Shown in pieces: positions 59,574 through 64,000 of a stretch of 64,000 nucleotides of DNA. The position numbers were made by a program, and so were the translations under genes. The notes beneath the pieces are model-generated. The model had not been told where the DNA came from and did no database searches. It saw only the letters and a list, made by a program, of their open reading frames with translations. Position 1 is the first letter of the stretch, and every line of letters starts with the position of its first letter. Source of the stretch: Lacicoccus halitifaciens (GTDB lineage: Bacteria > Bacillota > Bacilli > Staphylococcales > Salinicoccaceae); the NCBI RefSeq assembly GCF_040544485.1, contig NZ_JBDZDV010000002.1:186001-250000 (forward strand), given 5' to 3'.

Positions 59574-60944
59574 TCATTTGAATTTGATGCCGTACTTATG
59601 GAACTTCCGCCGGATCGTCGTCGGGTCGACTTTGAGCTTCTTCGCCATGTCCGCAACATCACCGCCCGCCTCCATCGCATTCATGAGCACCTGCTTCTCA
59701 AAATTCGCCATGATGTCGGCAAGCGACTGCGTGCCGTCCATCTCCATGAAAGCAAGGCTGTCGACCTGGGAATTTTTGATTTCAAACGGGATGTCGATAT
59801 AATCAATGACGGACTCCGGACTCGTGACAACAAGCCGTTCAACGATATTCTCAAGCTCCCTTACGTTGCCCGGCCAGTGATAGCCGGTCAGGGCATCCAT
59901 CGCCTTCGGGTCGAGCCGTTTATCGAGCCCGTATTTTTCATTGACCTTCTTCAGGTTCTGCATGACGAGCGGATAGATGTCATCCCTTCTCTTCCTGAGC
60001 GGCGGGATGTCGATCGGAATGATGTTCAGGCGGTAGTAGAGCTCCTCCCGGAACCGCTTCTCCTTCACCATCTCCTCGAGGTCTTTATTCGTCGCGGCGA
60101 TCACCCGCACATCGATCGGGATCTCCTCATCACCGCCGGTCCTGGTGAACTTCTCTGCCTGGATGGCCGCAAGCAGCTTGCTCTGGAGGGAGAGCGACAG
60201 CTCGTCTACATCATCGAGGAACAAGGTGCCGCCGTCCGCAAGCTCAAATAACGCTTTCCTCACGCTGCCAGTGCCGTCTTCACGGCCGAACAGTTCCGCT
60301 TCAAGCAGCGTTTCCGTGATTGCGCCGCAGTCGAGCTTCATGAACGGTTTATCCTTCACCGGGCTGTAGCTGTGGATCAGGCGGGCGATGACGCCCTTGC
60401 CGACGCCGGGCTCGCCCTGGATGAGCACCGACGATTTGACCGAGGCGACGCGCATGACCAGCTGGATGATCTTCTCCATCGTCGCATCCCTTGCGATGAC
60501 GGCGCTGTCTATCTCCCGGTACTTCATCTGTTCGAGTTCCATATGGTAGTTTTTGCTGAGGTGCTTCGCCTGCTCCAGCTCATCCCGCAGATTGTTGAGT
60601 GAGGTGATGTCCCGTGAGTTCACGACGACCCCCTTCATCCGCCCTTCCCCGTCGAAGAACGGTGTGGCACTTGCCATGACCAGTTTGCCGTTGATGTTCT
60701 GGAACATGTTCACACGTTTTTTCTTTGCGATCGCAGCAAGGGTGATCGATTCCGGATACACCCCCGTATCCACAAAATGCTGCACGTTCTTCCCGATGAT
60801 GTCCTCACGCCTGATGCCTTCGATCTCCTCACACGCCTTGTTATAGAAAAGCGTCACCCCTTCGGCATCGGTGATATGTATCCCGTCGTAGGAAGAATCG
60901 ATCAGGGACTGGAATTCCTCCCTCGTAAAAAGCTTCTCCGTCAT
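59574..60944 (-). CDS. PAS-AAA+-HTH transcriptional regulator of TyrR type, lacking GAFTGA
   Basis: A 456-residue regulator: PAS domain (about 10-115), coiled linker, AAA+ domain (about 147-375) and a C-terminal Fis/TyrR-type helix-turn-helix (MAKKLKVDPTTIRRKFHKYG). Walker A is GEPGVGKG (177-184) and Walker B GGTLFLDDVDEL. The GAFTGA loop that contacts sigma-54 should follow ELFG (217-220), but the sequence reads REDGTGSVRKAL there and is about five residues shorter. It therefore cannot work as a normal bacterial enhancer-binding protein and should act at SigA promoters like TyrR. The ATG at 60944 follows AAGGGGGTGGAGG. Probable targets are the dyads at 57.9 kb. Confidence 0.87.
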   Translation of the reverse strand: MTEKLFTREEFQSLIDSSYDGIHITDAEGVTLFYNKACEEIEGIRREDIIGKNVQHFVDTGVYPESITLAAIAKKKRVNMFQNINGKLVMASATPFFDGEGRMKGVVVNSRDITSLNNLRDELEQAKHLSKNYHMELEQMKYREIDSAVIARDATMEKIIQLVMRVASVKSSVLIQGEPGVGKGVIARLIHSYSPVKDKPFMKLDCGAITETLLEAELFGREDGTGSVRKALFELADGGTLFLDDVDELSLSLQSKLLAAIQAEKFTRTGGDEEIPIDVRVIAATNKDLEEMVKEKRFREELYYRLNIIPIDIPPLRKRRDDIYPLVMQNLKKVNEKYGLDKRLDPKAMDALTGYHWPGNVRELENIVERLVVTSPESVIDYIDIPFEIKNSQVDSLAFMEMDGTQSLADIMANFEKQVLMNAMEAGGDVADMAKKLKVDPTTIRRKFHKYGIKFK

Positions 60945-61058
60945 GTCCTCCACCCCCTTTTAAAGTATTGATCTTATCCACTTAAATATAACACAAGCCT
61001 TCAAGTGTCGGTATTCGCAGGAGACATCCAAATGTCATAAATAAATGTCAGAATTCAA

Positions 61059-61117
61059 TTGACAAGTCTGATTATTTAGTTTAACATTACTTGACTAAAT
61101 CAATAAAAGAATAGAAT
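61059..61117 (+). promoter_or_regulatory. Promoter region of the SAM-riboswitch operon
   Basis: Two SigA-like promoters overlap: TTGACA, 17 bases, TAACAT (61059-61087), and TTGACT, 15 bases, TAGAAT (61091-61117). The second would start the RNA just before the aptamer. Confidence 0.55.
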
Positions 61118-61125
61118 ATTCATGA

Positions 61126-61229
61126 CACTTATCCAGAGAGATGGAGGGACTGGCCCTTTGAAACCTCGGCAGCAGACTGTTCAGTACTGTGCCAATTCCA
61201 GGAAGCCGAAGGCTTTGAAGATAAGAAGA
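61126..61229 (+). ncRNA. SAM-I riboswitch (S-box)
   Basis: P1 is CTTATC (61128-61133) pairing with GATAAG (61220-61225). Between them AGAGAGATGGAGGGA (kink-turn and SAM-site strand), CTGGCCCTTTGAAACC, CGGCAGC and GTGCCAATTCC follow in canonical order and spacing. The 3' side runs into a terminator. It should shut off the downstream genes when S-adenosylmethionine is high. Confidence 0.94.
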
Positions 61230-61249
61230 GCATCAACCAGTCGGATCCG

Positions 61250-61282
61250 GCCTCTTCTACATATAGAAGGGGTCTTTTTATT
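61250..61282 (+). terminator. Terminator stem of the SAM riboswitch
   Basis: CCTCTTCT, loop ACATAT, AGAAGGGG, then TCTTTTTATTT. Part of its 5' arm (CTCTTCT) can also pair with AGAAGAG at 61224-61230, the 3' edge of P1, giving the alternative antiterminator. Confidence 0.85.
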
Positions 61283-61336
61283 TACTGATGGTCTCATGAA
61301 TATCATTCATATACATAAAGGAAGGAATGGTCGAAC

Positions 61337-62458
61337 ATGAAAATAACAGATGTGATCGTCAAAAGGTATTGGGATAACCAGCGCCCGGATATGAAGCACG
61401 CCGACGGCTATGAAGTCATCACGGTCGAGGTGCAGACGGATGCCGGCATCAGCGGCACAGGATTTCTTTCACTGCCCGTCTTCTCCCACGGACATATCGG
61501 CGATGTCATCGCCACCCTGATCGGGCGCAACCTGCGGAACGTCGTACTGGGTGAAAACCCGCTCCATACTGAAGATGTCTGGCAGCGCATGTACAGCACC
61601 ACTTGGAAACTCGGCGGAAAAGGCATCTTCCGTAAATGCATCGGTGCCATCGACATCGCCCTCTGGGACATCAAGGGTAAAGCGGCGAACTTGCCGGTCT
61701 CGGGATTGTTCGGCGGACATAAGCAGCATGTGAAGACTTATGCGAACGTCGCCCACCAGCTCCCGCCGGATGAACTCGCAGCGAAGGCTGTGGAATACAC
61801 GGAGCAGGGGCATACGGCCCTGAAGATCCGCTGCGGCACCAGCGCCGTCCCGATCGAAGAGGCGGATGAGCGGGTGCGCCTCGTCAGGGAAGCCATCGGA
61901 CCGGACATCAAGCTGATGGTCGACGTCAACGGCTCATGGGATGCAGAAACCGCCATACAGCAGCTGAAGAAATGGGAAAAATATGACCTCTACTGGCTTG
62001 AGGAGCCGGTGCCTTACGAAGACACCGCCGGATATGCGCACGTCAAACAGTTCGCAGGCAGCACCTACATCGCGGGTGGCGAGCAGCATGAAGGCCTGGA
62101 TGAATTCAGGCACCTGATCGAACGCAATGCCCTCGATATCGCACAGCCCGACGCTGCAACGACCGGCGGCATCACTGACTGGATGAAGATATATAATTTC
62201 GCGACGATGCACAACATACCCGTCGCTCCGTGGAACCTCCAGCAGGTCCATATCCATATGGCCGTCGGCCTGCCGAATGTACAGTGGATCGAGTACTTCA
62301 CGCCGGACCGCGGCTTCTTCCAGAACAGGCTGTTCGACGGCCCTGCGCTGAAGGAAGTCAGGAAAGCGGACGGCATATACTTTGAAGCGCCGGACGTGAC
62401 CGGTCTCGGCATGGAATTGAATGAGGCAGTGGCGGAAGAGACGCTGCTCGACGAATAA
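61337..62458 (+). CDS. Enolase superfamily enzyme (mandelate racemase/sugar-acid dehydratase type)
   Basis: A 373-residue (beta/alpha)7-barrel enzyme. Metal ligands are Asp196 (MVDVNGSW), Glu222 (WLEEPV) and Glu249 (AGGEQHEG); the base is in ALKIRCG (Lys163-x-Arg165) where many relatives have KxK, and histidines occur in QQVHIHMAVG. Such enzymes abstract the alpha-proton of a carboxylate, usually dehydrating or racemising a hydroxy acid. The ATG at 61337 follows GGAAGGAATGG. It lies behind a SAM-I riboswitch and ahead of a TTT transporter, so it probably acts on an imported acid linked to methionine or sulfur metabolism. That link is inference. Confidence 0.85.
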   Translation: MKITDVIVKRYWDNQRPDMKHADGYEVITVEVQTDAGISGTGFLSLPVFSHGHIGDVIATLIGRNLRNVVLGENPLHTEDVWQRMYSTTWKLGGKGIFRKCIGAIDIALWDIKGKAANLPVSGLFGGHKQHVKTYANVAHQLPPDELAAKAVEYTEQGHTALKIRCGTSAVPIEEADERVRLVREAIGPDIKLMVDVNGSWDAETAIQQLKKWEKYDLYWLEEPVPYEDTAGYAHVKQFAGSTYIAGGEQHEGLDEFRHLIERNALDIAQPDAATTGGITDWMKIYNFATMHNIPVAPWNLQQVHIHMAVGLPNVQWIEYFTPDRGFFQNRLFDGPALKEVRKADGIYFEAPDVTGLGMELNEAVAEETLLDE

Positions 62459-62504
62459 ACACCAATAAAATGCCCATGGGGCATAAATGAAAAGGAAGAG
62501 GTAA

Positions 62505-63515
62505 ATGAAGAAGAACCATATACTATTTTCGGCACTTATATTTTTGTCGGTGATTTTCCTGCAGGCCTGCGGCAACGGCGGCGGGGAAGAGGCATCAAAC
62601 GGGGAAAACGGTGATGCCGGCGGTGAAGCGGCGAACTACCCTGAGCGTACGATCGAGCTTGTCGTCGGATACGGCGAAGGCGGCGGTACGGACAACTTCG
62701 CACGCCTTGTCGGCCAGAAGATGAGTGAAAAACTCGGCGAAAACGTCAACGTCGTCAACCAGCCGGGTTCACGCGGTGCAATCGCGGAGGAATATGTACA
62801 GAATCAGCCGGCGGACGGCTATACGATCTGGGTGGCGACACCGGATATACTCGTCAACATAGCAACGGATTCAACGCCGTATCCTCTGGAGGACTACACA
62901 CCGCTCGGACGCGGCCAGCTGGATACATACACCATCCAGACAAGCTCGGACAGTGAATTCGATGATATCGATGCAGTGATTGAAGCGGCCGAGGAAAACC
63001 CGGGCACCATCACCATCGGCGGCACTTCCGCCGACGGTTTCGATGAACTGAGTGCCAACAGGGTCATGGAGGACCTCGGTGTTGAACTGAGATATGTGCC
63101 ATATGACGAAGCAGGCATGATGCACAGTGATGTGCTCGGCGGACACACCGACCTGATGCTTGAAGAGATCGGTCCGGCAAAAGCGACGATCGAGTCAGGA
63201 GACCTGGATGTCCTTGCGATCTTCATCGATGACGAGGAAGTCGAAGGCTTTGAAGATGTACCGACCAACCCTGAGAGGGGCTGGGAATTCACCGACGGCA
63301 ACGCCAGGAGCTTCTACGTGAAGTCGGATACACCTGAAGAGATCATCAATGTACTGGAAGAAGCGTATGCGGAAGTCATCCTTGAAGATGAGGAGTACCT
63401 GCAGTATGAAGAGGACAACTACCTCCATATCAGAGAAGACGGCTACCTGCCGCGCGAAGAATATGAGCAGCTCAACGAACAACTTCTGGAAGAATATGAA
63501 GAAACCCTGAACTAA
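62505..63515 (+). CDS. Tripartite tricarboxylate transporter substrate-binding lipoprotein (TctC family)
   Basis: A 336-residue receptor. The lipobox FLQAC (about residues 18-22) ends the signal peptide; a Gly/Glu/Asn-rich linker follows. The TctC fold shows ELVVGYGEGGGTDNFARLV, NQPGSRGAIAEEYVQNQPADGYT and VPYDEAGMMHSDVLGGHTDL. The C-terminus is strikingly acidic (DEEYLQYEEDN). The ATG at 62505 follows GGAAGAGGT, 46 bp after the enolase-superfamily gene. Same family as the receptor at 34732 but in another operon. Bound ligand unknown, probably a hydroxy- or polycarboxylate. Confidence 0.9.
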   Translation: MKKNHILFSALIFLSVIFLQACGNGGGEEASNGENGDAGGEAANYPERTIELVVGYGEGGGTDNFARLVGQKMSEKLGENVNVVNQPGSRGAIAEEYVQNQPADGYTIWVATPDILVNIATDSTPYPLEDYTPLGRGQLDTYTIQTSSDSEFDDIDAVIEAAEENPGTITIGGTSADGFDELSANRVMEDLGVELRYVPYDEAGMMHSDVLGGHTDLMLEEIGPAKATIESGDLDVLAIFIDDEEVEGFEDVPTNPERGWEFTDGNARSFYVKSDTPEEIINVLEEAYAEVILEDEEYLQYEEDNYLHIREDGYLPREEYEQLNEQLLEEYEETLN

Positions 63516-63529
63516 AGATCACACACCAC

Positions 63530-63568
63530 TTGAAAAGAGAGCGGCCGTCACGGCTGCCCTCTTTTCAA
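63530..63568 (+). terminator. Hairpin between receptor and small permease genes
   Basis: TTGAAAAGAG-A-GCGGCC, loop GTCAC, GGCTGC-C-CTCTTTTCAA: a 16-bp stem with one internal mismatch. The T-run lies inside the 3' arm, so it may end part of the transcripts and raise the receptor to permease ratio, or stabilise the receptor mRNA. Confidence 0.7.
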
Positions 63569-63592
63569 AATTTATACATGGAGGTCGACCCG

Positions 63593-64000
63593 ATGCGGAA
63601 TATAGGCATTTCCATTATCATCATTTTGTTATCCGTCTTTTTATTTTATGACACTTTCAGCATTGAGGTTGCAGAGAGTGAGGAAATCGGCCCGGTGATG
63701 TGGCCGCGCATACTGCTGATATCACTCTTTGTATTCGGCTTCACCCTGCTGGTCCAGTCCCTGTACCGTCTGAAGAAGGAGTCGGCGGAAAAATCCGGGG
63801 ACCGGTTCGATGCCGTGAAGTTCTGGGGTTTCCTGATACTCATCATCCTGTACATCCCCGCACTCACATATATCGGCTTCATCATCGCAACACCGATCTG
63901 GATCTTCATACTCGCATTCATCGCCGGCATGCGGAAGGTGCTGCCGCTGATACTCACGCCTTTGATCGGCACGGCAGTGGTGACATTCCTCTTCCCCGTG
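63593..64000 (+). CDS. Tripartite tricarboxylate transporter small permease (TctB family), incomplete at window end
   Basis: The frame from the ATG at 63593 (behind GGAGGT) stays open to the last base, 136 codons. Four hydrophobic segments are visible, beginning MRNIGISIIIILLSVFLFYD, with a conserved polar stretch VAESEEIGPVMWPRILLI typical of TctB. A charged loop (RLKKESAEKSGDRFD) follows helix 2. The 3' end and the expected TctA gene lie beyond the window. Part of the SAM-riboswitch operon. Confidence 0.85.
   Translation, partial: MRNIGISIIIILLSVFLFYDTFSIEVAESEEIGPVMWPRILLISLFVFGFTLLVQSLYRLKKESAEKSGDRFDAVKFWGFLILIILYIPALTYIGFIIATPIWIFILAFIAGMRKVLPLILTPLIGTAVVTFLFPV

Noticed and set aside
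1..64000. CRISPR arrays, tRNA or rRNA genes, integrases and insertion sequences
   Set aside because: Looked for by reading; no regularly spaced direct repeats with unique spacers, no cloverleaf-like sequence and no transposase or recombinase protein was seen.

Overview
The window looks like chromosomal DNA of a low-to-mid GC Gram-positive bacterium (Bacillota). Genes carry strong AAGGAG-type ribosome binding sites, GTG/TTG starts are common, and there are SAM-I and TPP riboswitches, CcpA-type cre sites and a MocR/GabR regulator. Gene content (many Na+ symporters, an OpuAC-type betaine-binding lipoprotein) would suit a halotolerant Staphylococcaceae member such as Salinicoccus or Jeotgalicoccus; the genus is inference. 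No rRNA, tRNA, CRISPR array, integrase or insertion sequence was found.

Base composition is a mosaic. About 0-0.8 kb, 18.5-27.9 kb, 38.4-51.4 kb and 55-64 kb look GC-rich. The stretches at about 1.1-17 kb (catabolic island), 27.9-30.1 kb (small membrane-protein genes) and 51.5-55 kb (McrBC) are clearly AT-rich and probably acquired or less ameliorated.

Layout. 0-1.1 kb: the end of a LysR gene, a GNAT gene and five 51-bp repeats with internal dyads. 1.1-12.3 kb (minus): two catabolic operons, one a DapA-like enzyme, two M20 hydrolases, an SSS symporter and its small partner, the other a second GABA-transaminase/semialdehyde-dehydrogenase pair, a tartrate/D-malate-type dehydrogenase and a FadR-type regulator, plus a hydroxyacid dehydrogenase. 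12.4-16.8 kb (plus): M20 deacylase and a TRAP transporter, under a promoter carrying the same operator as the regulator's own promoter. 17-22.2 kb: SSS symporter, guanidinobutyrase-like ureohydrolase, gabD, gabT, with divergent gabR. 23.7-27.9 kb: housekeeping-type enzymes. 27.9-30.4 kb: AT-rich insert flanked by a complete and a truncated nucleoside hydrolase. 30.4-38.1 kb: CitAB-type two-component system, tctCBA, prpB, prpD. 38.4-45.6 kb: SDR enzyme, a DUF6241-like protein, SSS symporter, and a TPP-riboswitch thiYXZ operon ending in a flavin-oxygenase-like gene. 45.7-51.4 kb: SSS symporter with small partner, creatininase-family gene with APC permease, orphan OpuAC-like lipoprotein. 51.5-54.9 kb: McrBC type IV restriction. 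55-61 kb: NAD-binding protein, second ureohydrolase divergent from a YjiH-type transporter, and a TyrR-like AAA+ regulator without the GAFTGA loop. 61-64 kb: SAM-I riboswitch, enolase-superfamily enzyme and a tripartite tricarboxylate transporter (incomplete at the window end).

Overall this is a scavenging region: nearly every enzyme cluster is paired with its own uptake system for amino acid derivatives, guanidino compounds, hydroxyacids or tricarboxylates. The most unusual units are the SAM-riboswitch enolase/TTT operon, the thiamin-pyrimidine operon with an extra flavoprotein, the GAFTGA-less regulator beside a dyad-rich divergent promoter, and the methylcitrate-type enzymes joined to a tricarboxylate transporter.
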